Source: Maricaulis sp.
Lineage (GTDB): Bacteria; Pseudomonadota; Alphaproteobacteria; Caulobacterales; Maricaulaceae
Length of the DNA stretch: 64,000 nucleotides
Assembly (NCBI RefSeq): GCF_017642925.1
Contig: NZ_JAEPOL010000006.1
Span: 62,001-126,000, forward strand
Direction of reading: 5' to 3'
A program made the position numbers and the translations under genes. The notes beneath the pieces were generated by a model. The model saw only the letters and a program-made list of their open reading frames with translations. It ran no database searches and was not told the origin of the DNA. Of the stretch, positions 1-7,409 are shown piece after piece; positions within the stretch are counted from its first letter, which is position 1; the number at the start of each line of letters is the position of its first letter.

Positions 1-112
1 TGTGATGGCCGGAGCGGTAGAGCCCCTCGCGCACTTTCGCGCCGCCGGCTGCGTCATAGCCGTGGAAATTACGAAAATTGTGGACGCCTTCAAGCGGTGT
101 AATCCGTATCAT
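1..112 (-). CDS. Tyrosine-protein phosphatase-like protein (N-terminal fragment, cut by window edge)
   Basis: This reading frame is too short for the ORF track and runs off the left edge. It opens with ATG at 112 on the minus strand and gives 37 codons, including TPLEGVHNFRNFHGYDAAGG and VREGLYRSGH. That pattern (substrate-binding N-terminus with 'NFRDxGGY' followed by 'G.lYRSG') is typical of the Y_phosphatase3 family of bacterial protein tyrosine/serine phosphatases, whose catalytic CxxGKDR loop would lie outside this window. No strong Shine-Dalgarno is visible, so the start is uncertain. The family call rests only on the N-terminal motif. Confidence 0.55.
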   Translation of the reverse strand, partial: MIRITPLEGVHNFRNFHGYDAAGGAKVREGLYRSGHH

Positions 113-155
113 ACCATGGAGGTACGCAATCCGCACCGCCGCGGCAAGAGGAGCA

Positions 156-785
156 TCAGGCCGGCGGGGTGCGGCGGGCCGGCGGCCAGCGCAGGATCAG
201 CCATTCTGCGACGAGGAGATTGCCGACCCAGCACAGCCAGGCGGCGATGCCGTAGGCGGCGGCGAATTCCATGTCTGCCGCCAGGGCCAGAAGAAGTGTT
301 TCTGCTCGCAGCGTCACGCCGGAGAAGGCGAGTGCATAGGAGCGGATCATCCAGCGGCGATGCTGCAGGAGATCGCCGGCGATGACGGCGCGGATGCCGG
401 TCGCCGTCGCGACGAACCAGAGCACCGCGAGCATCGCGAAGGCCGCCGTGTTGGATGGCGGGCCGAAAGCATGCCCGGACAGCGCCAATCCGCTTGCAGA
501 CGCGCTGACGACGGCGAGCGCATAGACCCAGCCATTGATGCGATGCAGGACAGGCCGGCGTTCACGCAGGCCGCGCAGGAACTGCACCGGTCCGGCGAGG
601 AGCGCGAGCATTCCGCCGGCCACGTGCACCAGCAGCGCCGTGCGATTGGCGGCAAAAACGGCGCTCTGTTCCTCGAAGGGATAGGCATCGGCCGAAACCA
701 TGAAGTAGCGCAGCGACACGGCGCACACGGCCAGCGCCGACAGAAAGACAAGCGCCAGCGCATAGCGGCGCGAAAGTGCGGGCAT
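156..785 (-). CDS. DUF2306-type multi-pass membrane protein
   Basis: This is a 209-residue integral membrane protein starting MPALSRRYAL. I chose this start over the longer track ORF because it places the first hydrophobic helix at the N-terminus. Several membrane segments are visible: residues about 8-25, one around ALLVHVAGGMLALLAGPVQFL, and further helices to the C-terminus. The conserved 'GPxQFLRGLRERRPxLHRxxGxxY' stretch fits the DUF2306 family, whose function is unknown. It lies 127 nt downstream of the MipA-like gene on the same strand and could be co-transcribed, but nothing links the two functionally. Confidence 0.7.
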   Translation of the reverse strand: MPALSRRYALALVFLSALAVCAVSLRYFMVSADAYPFEEQSAVFAANRTALLVHVAGGMLALLAGPVQFLRGLRERRPVLHRINGWVYALAVVSASASGLALSGHAFGPPSNTAAFAMLAVLWFVATATGIRAVIAGDLLQHRRWMIRSYALAFSGVTLRAETLLLALAADMEFAAAYGIAAWLCWVGNLLVAEWLILRWPPARRTPPA

Positions 786-912
786 GATTGTCTCCGGTGA
801 ACAGAGCGTGATCAGGTGAAGTGGGTACCGGTTCACCGGTTCGATCACGCGACCACTCAGGATCCTGCTCCAGCGGCGCGGGGCGGTCGCAGACCGGCCC
901 CGCCCCGGCGGA

Positions 913-1677
913 TCAGAAGCGGACCATCAGCCCAAGAAAGGCGCCATAGCGGGCATCCGCATCGATGATCGGGCTGTCGCGGCCGGTATCCGGTATGGCC
1001 TCGACCTCGATTGCACCGACAACGGCGATCCGCTCGGTCAGGGCATAGCGCCCCATGGCCGCCATGAAGGGCGCGACACTGTCATCCGCGGTGTAGGCAG
1101 CGCGGCCGGGCCGGACCTCGTCGGCGTAGATGCCGTACATATAGGTGCCCAGATCGCTGTCGCGCCAATAGGCCCCGGCCTCCGCCGAGATCGCGAAACG
1201 CGGCGTCAGCGCCGTTTCCGCTTCGACCGACAGGGTGACTTCCTGTCCGTCATGCCGGCCCGAGATATCGGCGAGATAGGCCAGGGACACCGTCACCGGA
1301 CCGCTGGCCGCTGCCAGGCGAAATCCGCCATCGACAGCAATGTCGCGCTCGATGTCTTCCAGCCCGGCGACATCGCCAGGTTCGGCAAACTGCCAGCGCG
1401 GCGCGACCAGCGCTTCCAGCCGGATCGCCTCGCCGCGGTAGAGCGCCATCGCGGCCCCCTCGGGACTGACGGAGAGCCAGTCATTCTCATAGGCGATGTA
1501 GGGGATGGCCGTGGCTTCGACATCGTCATCGGCGCCCAGATAGGGATTGGAGTTGACGACAACGCCGAGGCCCGCCGTCCAGCGGAGTTCGGCGTCCTGG
1601 GCGGAGGCCACAGCCGCCAGGCAAGGGAAAGCCAGCCCGGCCGCAAGGGACACGGCCGGGAAGAAAGCGGATTTCAT
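913..1677 (-). CDS. MipA/OmpV-family outer-membrane protein
   Basis: The 254-residue product starts MKSAFFPAVSLAAGLAF, a Sec signal peptide likely cleaved near ASAQ-DAEL. The ORF-track start 52 codons earlier has no signal peptide, and a purine-rich AAAGG precedes the chosen ATG. The mature part has alternating amphipathic strands, a WTAGLGVVVNSNPYLGADDD opening and a terminal aromatic residue (GLMVRF). These are features of beta-barrel proteins of the MipA/OmpV family, described as a murein-enzyme scaffold in E. coli and elsewhere as an inducible outer-membrane protein. The AraC-type gene directly upstream and the direct repeats between them suggest it is that regulator's target. Confidence 0.75.
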   Translation of the reverse strand: MKSAFFPAVSLAAGLAFPCLAAVASAQDAELRWTAGLGVVVNSNPYLGADDDVEATAIPYIAYENDWLSVSPEGAAMALYRGEAIRLEALVAPRWQFAEPGDVAGLEDIERDIAVDGGFRLAAASGPVTVSLAYLADISGRHDGQEVTLSVEAETALTPRFAISAEAGAYWRDSDLGTYMYGIYADEVRPGRAAYTADDSVAPFMAAMGRYALTERIAVVGAIEVEAIPDTGRDSPIIDADARYGAFLGLMVRF

Positions 1678-1789
1678 GATCGGATACACCTTTGCAGTTC
1701 GGGGGATGGCCCGCTGCACCAGGCTGGGGATCGAGAGCTGAACGGTGCGGCGGGCCGCCCGTCTTGTGCCGCGCCGTCGCGGCCGGGTC

Positions 1790-1840
1790 GTCCGGACGGT
1801 CACGCCGGGACGCGGAAATGTCCGGACGCTCACGCCCGGA
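1790..1840 (-). promoter_or_regulatory. Pair of 21-bp direct repeats, probable AraC-type operator for the mipA-like gene
   Basis: Two copies of a 21-bp unit beginning GTCCGGACG and continuing TCACGCC (plus-strand reading) start at 1790 and 1820. They differ at 2 of 21 positions and have a 30-bp period, close to three helical turns. They sit between the end of the AraC-type gene (1855) and the start of the MipA-like gene (1677), 113-163 bp upstream of that start. Tandem sites on one helix face are the usual layout for AraC dimers; the assignment to this regulator is inferred. Confidence 0.55.
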
Positions 1841-1854
1841 CATGGCCGGTCGAT

Positions 1855-3063
1855 CTATTCTGCCGGTGAAGCCTCGATCCGCGGCAGCCCGTCCGGCCAG
1901 TCCGCGGCAGGCTGGCGGCGCCAGGCGCTGGGCGTGGTGCCGGTGTGCTTGCGGAAGGCGGCATTGAAGGTGGAGCGGGAGTTGAACCCGGTCTCGTGCG
2001 CCACGTCCAGCACGCGCGCGCCCTCCCCCAGGCGCTGGCAAGCCTCGGCGATCCGCCACGCATTGACATAGTCGAAGAAATTCCGGCCCAGCCGGTCATT
2101 GAGCGTCTGGGAGATATAGTTCTGGGAGACCCGGATCGTGTCGGACAATTGCCGCAGCGAGAGCGCCGGATTGCGGTAGAGATGCTGCTCGCGCATGGCC
2201 GTTTCGATCCGGGCAGCGATCCGGTCCATGCGCTGAGCGTCCAGCGCCGAGCGGGTGTATTTCGCCGCCTCTACCGGAGCCGGCAAGGTGCGGGCAGGAA
2301 AGATCTCGCCCTGGCGGATGCCGAAGAAGGCGAAGGCAAACACCCATCCCATTTCCAGAATACTGGCCAGCGGTCCCTGCCATTGCGGCACCTGGTCGTC
2401 GAGCCGCCAGAGCGTGCTGGCCGCGCCCCAGATCCAGGCTGCCGACAGAACCAGCAGGACCGCGCGCACCCAGTTCAGCGACTTGTCCTCGATATTGGCA
2501 AACAGGTTCCGCAGGCTGCGCATGTGCGCGAGAAGGCCCCGGAAGGCGAGCAGCAGGGAGGCCAGCGCGATGACCAGGAAGAGGACGCCCAGAATGGCCG
2601 GGACCGCTGACGCGATCGTATCCGGCGCGTCGCCGCCTGCGAGCATGGCCAGCTTCTCCTCGCCCGGGCGCAGGAAGAAGGGCAGCGCGATAAGATAGCC
2701 GGCCGGAACCGGCCAGGCGTAGCGGGCAAAGCGCGCCGGCGTCATCGGCGGGCGCTCGGCAGCGGTCATGTCGCGGACATAGAGCAGGATGGCCGGGCCG
2801 ATGATCACGATAAGCGGCCACGCCAGGGCAATGCTCCAGGGATACAGCGCGTATCCGCCTGCATGCATGTAAAGCTCGTCGAACTCCGAGACCGCGGTCG
2901 CCAGGAAAAAAAGCGCCAGTCCCAGAGCCCGCATCCGGGCGTCGTGATCGCGGGACAGGAGCAGGAGCGCGGCAAAGCCTGCAATAGCGGCCGTCATCGC
3001 GCCGATCACGATCTGCAGGAAGTCCAGCGCTGACAGATCAAGCGGCACGTACTGACCGAGCAT
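1855..3063 (-). CDS. AraC-family transcriptional regulator with N-terminal multi-helix membrane sensor
   Basis: This 402-residue protein starts MLGQYVPLDL; ATG at 3063 is preferred to the upstream alternative. Residues 1-250 contain about seven hydrophobic helices (for example FLQIVIGAMTAAIAGFAALLLL and ALAWPLIVIIGPAILLYV). Residues about 290-385 form an AraC/XylS double helix-turn-helix: LSLRQLSDTIRVSQNYISQ in the first HTH, then VLDVAHETGFNSRSTFNAAF and the signature FRKHTGTTPSAWR. Membrane-embedded AraC regulators of this layout are common in Hyphomonadaceae and sense unknown signals. The downstream MipA-like gene with direct repeats in its promoter is the obvious candidate target. Confidence 0.8.
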   Translation of the reverse strand: MLGQYVPLDLSALDFLQIVIGAMTAAIAGFAALLLLSRDHDARMRALGLALFFLATAVSEFDELYMHAGGYALYPWSIALAWPLIVIIGPAILLYVRDMTAAERPPMTPARFARYAWPVPAGYLIALPFFLRPGEEKLAMLAGGDAPDTIASAVPAILGVLFLVIALASLLLAFRGLLAHMRSLRNLFANIEDKSLNWVRAVLLVLSAAWIWGAASTLWRLDDQVPQWQGPLASILEMGWVFAFAFFGIRQGEIFPARTLPAPVEAAKYTRSALDAQRMDRIAARIETAMREQHLYRNPALSLRQLSDTIRVSQNYISQTLNDRLGRNFFDYVNAWRIAEACQRLGEGARVLDVAHETGFNSRSTFNAAFRKHTGTTPSAWRRQPAADWPDGLPRIEASPAE

Positions 3064-3148
3064 TGGGCAAGCCCCGGGACGTTTCGCGCCAGTCTGGCGC
3101 AAGGGTGGCGGACCGGAACGTCAGGCCGGTACCGCCGAAAGGATGACT

Positions 3149-3775
3149 CTAGTCCAGCCCGGCTTCGCGCAGATCTTCAAGCAGGCGGCGGTACTGGTCG
3201 ATCAGGAAGCGTTCCTGTGAGGCCAGCTCGCTGAAACCGATCTGGGTGAAGCGCAGGCTGGCCTCGAGATCCTGTTCGCGCATCACCTGCGGCCCGGCGA
3301 ACAGGAGTTCGACGATCTGCCGCCAGGTGGCCTCCACGCCGCTGGCCTGCATGCCGTAGACCCGCGCCGTCCCGGCCACGATGGCGTAGGGCAGCACGTC
3401 CAGCCGGCCATGCTGCTGGGCGTGTTGCCAGGCAAAGCTGGACAGGCCGGGCGCATTGACGCCGCGCGGCATGAGGTCGTCGAACTCGTCGAAGGCGACA
3501 CCGCGGACGGGCTCGCCGGCCGCCGCGATCTCGGCGAGGCGCTCGTCGATCCGCTCGACGACGCTCTCGTGATAATCCACCACCGCTTCGAGCTGGGCGA
3601 TATTGGTCTCGATCTCGGTGACCACGCGGCCCATCGCCGCTTCGGCCGCACGCCGGTCGGAGACGTCCTCGCGCCATTCATTGACGACGAAACCGAGCAC
3701 CACCGCGAACACGATGAGTGCCGCCTCGATGACCGCACGGCCAAGCCAGGCCTGGACGGAAGAAGTCTTCGACAT
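3149..3775 (-). CDS. Uncharacterised single-pass membrane protein with coiled-coil periplasmic part
   Basis: The 208-residue product starts MSKTSSVQAW. One transmembrane helix is visible (EAALIVFAVVLGFVVNEWRE, residues about 17-36), followed by a charged, probably helical domain with IAQLEAVVDYHESVVERIDERLAEI. The 'E.hhIvhaVhLGFhhNeWre' helix followed by a helical tail resembles small membrane proteins of the DUF6090 type, which have no assigned function. It stands alone between the AraC-type gene and the REP-like repeat. I do not recognise a catalytic motif. Confidence 0.6.
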   Translation of the reverse strand: MSKTSSVQAWLGRAVIEAALIVFAVVLGFVVNEWREDVSDRRAAEAAMGRVVTEIETNIAQLEAVVDYHESVVERIDERLAEIAAAGEPVRGVAFDEFDDLMPRGVNAPGLSSFAWQHAQQHGRLDVLPYAIVAGTARVYGMQASGVEATWRQIVELLFAGPQVMREQDLEASLRFTQIGFSELASQERFLIDQYRRLLEDLREAGLD

Positions 3776-3795
3776 GGAGCGCCCCTCGCAAACCA

Positions 3796-3873
3796 GGGGA
3801 CATGTACCTGCGGTACGTGTCCCCATCCTCACCCAACGCTTTTACCGGGACACGTACCGCAGGTACATGTCCC
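3796..3873. repeat. REP/BIME-like pair of inverted palindromic repeats
   Basis: Two 27-bp units (3797-3823 and 3847-3873) are exact reverse complements of each other, separated by 23 bp. Each unit is itself a near-palindrome built from GGGACAYGTACC arms around TGC/GCA. An imperfect hairpin duplicated in opposite orientation is the architecture of REP doublets (BIMEs), which are mobilised by RAYT-type (IS200-like) transposases. No RAYT gene lies in this window. The unit sits in the gap between two minus-strand genes, 5 bp beyond the amn stop codon. Confidence 0.75.
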
Positions 3874-3878
3874 TCTTT

Positions 3879-5342
3879 TCACCGGAAGGGCGGCTCATCG
3901 AAACTGCGCAGCTTGCGCGAGTGCAGGGCCGCGCCCTCGTCGCGCTTGAGGATCTCGATTGTCTCGAGACCGGCGGCGAGGTGTTCGGAGACCGAGCGCT
4001 GGTAGAAGAGATTGGCCGCACCGGGCAGTTTCAGCTCGCCATGCAACGGCTTGTCGGAGACGCAGAGCAGCGTGCCATAGGGCACCCGCATGCGCAGGCC
4101 GTTGGCCGCGATAGTGGCCGATTCCATATCCAGCGCGATGGCGCGCGACTGGTTGATGCGGCGCGACTGGGCGGCATAGGTGAGTTCCCAGTTGCGGTCG
4201 GCATAGGTGGCCACGGTGCCGGTACGCAGGCGCGCCTTCAGGGCATCGCCGCTGTCGCCGCTGACCGTGGCGACGGCCTCTTCCAAGGCGATCTGGATTT
4301 CCGCGATCGGCGGGATGGGGATCTCGATCGGCAGCGCCTCGTCCAGCACCGCGTCATAGCGCAGATAGGCGTGGGCCAGCACGTAATCGCCCAGACGCTG
4401 GGAATGGCGCAGGCCCGCGCAATGGCCGATCATCAGCCAGCATTGCGGGCGCAGCACGGCCAGATGGTCGGTGATATTCTTCGCATTCGAGGGGCCGACA
4501 CCGATATTCACCAGGGTGATGCCGCGCCCGCCGGGCGCGATCAGGTGATAGGCCGGCATCTGGAAGCGCCGCCAGGGCGCACCTTCCACCAGGGCATGGG
4601 CATTGGGCGTATCGGCGTCGACGCGCACATGCCCGGCTGCCGAGAAGGCCTCGTAGTGATTGTCTTCCTTCAGCTGCCGGATGGCCCAGGCGGTGAAGAC
4701 GTCGACATAGCGGTGGTAATTGGTGAACAGGATGAACTGCTGGGTGTCCTCGTAGGGCGTGCCGGTATAGTGGCGCAGCCGCTGCAGGGAATAGTCGACC
4801 CGTGGCGCCTCGAACAGCGAGAGCGGTTTCACCTCGCCCGGCACGGAGGGGCGCTGGCCATTGGGCAGGTCGTCATCGATCCGCGAGAGATCGGCATAGG
4901 GGAAGTGACGCACCAGCTCGGCCGGCGTCACCGCATTCATGTCCAGATCGTCAGCGCCGTCGAGCACGTAGGAGAAGGGAATCTCCACCTGCGACGGGCC
5001 GGTCTCGATGGTGATCTCGTACTGGTCCGCCAGCAGGGTGAGCTGTTCGATCAGATAGGCGCGATAGAGCTTCGGATGCGTGATCGTGGACGCGTAGACG
5101 CCGGTATCGGTGAATTTGCCGAAAGCGCGGCTGACCGGCGGCGGCGGGCCGTCCGGCACGTAGGTAACCCGCAGCTCGGGATAGACGAAAACTCCGGACT
5201 TGCGGTCCTGGTCCGATGGCGGCTTCCCACCGGTCAGGAATGTTCTCAGGGCTGTCTGGAGACGTTCAACGGAAGCCTGATAGAGCGCATCGAGCTGCTC
5301 CACCGCTTCCTCGGGGCTGTTCGCAACCGTAAAGACTGTCAT
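3879..5342 (-). CDS. amn: AMP nucleosidase
   Basis: This 487-residue enzyme splits AMP into adenine and ribose 5-phosphate in the cytoplasm and helps control adenylate levels. The N-terminal AMP nucleosidase domain covers residues about 10-170. A purine-nucleoside-phosphorylase-like catalytic domain follows, with ITLVNIGVGPSNAKNITDHL, LMIGHCAGLRHSQRLGDYVLA and AIALDMESATIAANG; the Met-Glu-Ser of the last motif is the nucleoside-binding loop of the family. Length matches the E. coli protein (484). ATG at 5342 has GAGGT five to six bases upstream and is preferred to ATG at 5354. The gene reads away from the divergent membrane-protein gene at 5514. Confidence 0.92.
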   Translation of the reverse strand: MTVFTVANSPEEAVEQLDALYQASVERLQTALRTFLTGGKPPSDQDRKSGVFVYPELRVTYVPDGPPPPVSRAFGKFTDTGVYASTITHPKLYRAYLIEQLTLLADQYEITIETGPSQVEIPFSYVLDGADDLDMNAVTPAELVRHFPYADLSRIDDDLPNGQRPSVPGEVKPLSLFEAPRVDYSLQRLRHYTGTPYEDTQQFILFTNYHRYVDVFTAWAIRQLKEDNHYEAFSAAGHVRVDADTPNAHALVEGAPWRRFQMPAYHLIAPGGRGITLVNIGVGPSNAKNITDHLAVLRPQCWLMIGHCAGLRHSQRLGDYVLAHAYLRYDAVLDEALPIEIPIPPIAEIQIALEEAVATVSGDSGDALKARLRTGTVATYADRNWELTYAAQSRRINQSRAIALDMESATIAANGLRMRVPYGTLLCVSDKPLHGELKLPGAANLFYQRSVSEHLAAGLETIEILKRDEGAALHSRKLRSFDEPPFR

Positions 5343-5513
5343 CGCGCACCTCATGCCCCAATTCTTGCGGGGGGTAAATCTCCCAGATCACGAAATATCG
5401 GCGACAGCGCGGGTCCGGGCATCGGGCCCGGCTCGCCTGGCAGGCGAAGTTATTCACAAAGCGTTCAGCTCTGGCGTTTCATCGTGGAGGCTGGAATTAG
5501 CGCGGGGGCGTCC

Positions 5514-6386
5514 ATGTTTCTGGTTTTCAACTTCAAGGATCTGAGCAACGCGGTCCTCACCCTGGTACAGCTGCTCATCCTTGCGATGATTTTCATCGTC
5601 TTCCCGTTCTGGTTCCTGCAGACACTCATCTATCTCGCCACATCGAGCGGCTGGTATCTCGTTGCCGGCCTGGTCCTTCTCGTCGCGGGCTTCTTTTTCG
5701 CCCTGATGAAGAAGCAGATGATGCTGGCAACCCTGCTGGGTATCGCCAGCCTGGCCATGGCTGTTTGTGTCATGGTGGTCGGCAACAATATGCGCACCAA
5801 CGCCGTCGAATTCGGATCGCCACGCAATGTGCTGTGGGTTCAAAGCCTGGACGCGATCTATCCCTATCCGGTGTGCCGGGATGAGTGCGTCACCTTCCGC
5901 CCGATCCTACCGCAAGCCGTCCGGGCCATAACCGACAATGTCAATCTGGATGAGCGCGTCAATTACGATTTCGGCCAGCGCGCGCGCCGCGCACCCGGCT
6001 CCATCGAGATCACGAATTATCGCATCACGCCGGAGGATCTGTTCGACCGCTATATCGAGGTCGCCCGCACCGAGGGTGACTGGCTGGCCTTCCACGCCGA
6101 ATGCGTGCTGGGCGACCGGCAATGCGGTGCCGATAGCGACACGGTCGCCGAAGCCGTCCGGGAGGCCCGTGGCCGCTATGGCATCGATGTGCCTGGCCGC
6201 ATCGCCGCCCATCTCGGCATGGCTGAGCTGACGCCGGAGACGATGGAAAACTCGGCCGAATTCGCGGCCGCCTGTCACGCCGAGGCCCCCTGCCGCAGCG
6301 TCATGGGGGGGATCGGCTGGCCCGTCATTATCGGCGCCGCGTCCGGTCAGCCTGTCGTCGTCCACACGCCGCGCCGCCGCGACTAG
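5514..6386 (+). CDS. Uncharacterised membrane protein with three N-terminal helices
   Basis: The 290-residue product begins MFLVFNFKDLSNAV. I take this inner ATG as the start because the 927-residue track ORF upstream is the shadow of amn. Three hydrophobic helices cover residues about 10-95 (VQLLILAMIFIVFPFWFL, GWYLVAGLVLLVAGFFFAL, LLGIASLAMAVCVMVVG). A soluble domain with paired cysteines (YPVCRDECVTF, CVLGDRQCG, ACHAEAPC) follows and is probably periplasmic with disulfides. No family recognised. It ends 73 nt before the crotonase-family gene. Confidence 0.6.
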   Translation: MFLVFNFKDLSNAVLTLVQLLILAMIFIVFPFWFLQTLIYLATSSGWYLVAGLVLLVAGFFFALMKKQMMLATLLGIASLAMAVCVMVVGNNMRTNAVEFGSPRNVLWVQSLDAIYPYPVCRDECVTFRPILPQAVRAITDNVNLDERVNYDFGQRARRAPGSIEITNYRITPEDLFDRYIEVARTEGDWLAFHAECVLGDRQCGADSDTVAEAVREARGRYGIDVPGRIAAHLGMAELTPETMENSAEFAAACHAEAPCRSVMGGIGWPVIIGAASGQPVVVHTPRRRD

Positions 6387-6459
6387 ACTGAGCCGCCAGC
6401 CGTTGGCGGATACCGCCGGAGGCTTTAAGCACGGACGCCTGACACAAAAGGATGGCGTC

Positions 6460-7275
6460 ATGACGCAGCCCCGAACCTTCCACGACCGCGTTGCGGTTTC
6501 GCTCAGCGATCATATCGCCCGGATCGAGATGATCCGCGAGGACAAGCTGAACGCGCTCGACCCGGCGATGTTCGACGCGCTGATCGAGGCCGCAGCCTGG
6601 CTGCGCGAGCAGCGCGAGGCGCGGGTGGCGATCCTGTCCGGCCGGGGCCGGATGTTCTGCGCCGGGCTGGATTTCGGCAGTTTCGCCGCGATGGCAGGCG
6701 AGGACGGGACAGCATCGACCTCGCTGGAGCCGCGCACGCACGGCCTGTGCAATACGCCGCAATACGCCGCTTATGCCTGGCATGAAGCGCCTGTGCCTGT
6801 GGTCGTGGCGATCCAGGGCGGCGCGCTGGGCGGCGGGCTGCAGATCGCGCTGGGCGGCGATATCCGCATCGCCGCGCCAGACGCCAAGATCGCCATCGCC
6901 GAGACGCAATGGGGCCTGGTGCCCGACATGTCGGGCATGGCCCGCGTGCGCCGCCTGGTGCGCGACGATGTCCTGCGCCGGCTGACCTATACCGCCGAAC
7001 GCATCGATGGCGGCCAGGCGCGCGAGGCCGGTCTTGTCACCGAAGTGCATCCCGATCCGCAGGCCCGCGCCCTGGAGATCGCACAGCAGATCGCCCATCG
7101 CAGCCCCTCGGCCATCCGCGCCTGCAAAGTGCTTCTCAACGGGCTGGACGACGCCAATGCCGGCGAGATCCTGGCCGCCGAGTCCCGCCTGCAGCAGGCG
7201 ATCATCGGCAAGCCCAACCAGGTGGAGGCCGTGATGGCCAATCTGGACAAGCGGACCCCGGATTTCCGCGACTAG
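6460..7275 (+). CDS. Crotonase-family protein (enoyl-CoA hydratase/isomerase)
   Basis: This 271-residue protein starts at ATG 6460 with AAGGA just upstream. The crotonase fold signatures are present: GRGRMFCAGLDFGSF forms part of the oxyanion hole and acyl-CoA site, and IQGGALGGGLQIALGGDIRIAAPDAKIAIAETQWG is the family core. The first catalytic Glu of true hydratases (GGGCE) is Gln here (GGGLQ), while the second position keeps Glu (AETQWGLVPDMSG) followed by an Asp. That arrangement resembles dienoyl-CoA isomerase-type members more than hydratases, so the exact reaction is open. It probably acts in fatty or aromatic acyl-CoA degradation. Confidence 0.8.
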   Translation: MTQPRTFHDRVAVSLSDHIARIEMIREDKLNALDPAMFDALIEAAAWLREQREARVAILSGRGRMFCAGLDFGSFAAMAGEDGTASTSLEPRTHGLCNTPQYAAYAWHEAPVPVVVAIQGGALGGGLQIALGGDIRIAAPDAKIAIAETQWGLVPDMSGMARVRRLVRDDVLRRLTYTAERIDGGQAREAGLVTEVHPDPQARALEIAQQIAHRSPSAIRACKVLLNGLDDANAGEILAAESRLQQAIIGKPNQVEAVMANLDKRTPDFRD

Positions 7276-7409
7276 CCAGCACGCAAAATGCGCACAACGG
7301 CCCTGCGGACTGAGATTCGCGCAATTATCTGTTGTTGCGCCGCAACAGGGCCTGTATGCACGCCGCGCCCCGAGGGCCACGCCGGCCCTGCGGCGTAATG
7401 GAGATAGTC

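Noticed and set aside
3603-6386. 927-residue plus-strand ORF
   Set aside because: Its first two-thirds are the shadow of amn; only the end from 5514 is a plausible membrane-protein gene, which is annotated separately.
7276-7409. Lysine riboswitch before the lysC-lysA fusion
   Set aside because: The leader is only 134 nt and shows one short inverted repeat (CTGTTG/CAACAG near 7329-7348), not the multi-stem lysine aptamer.
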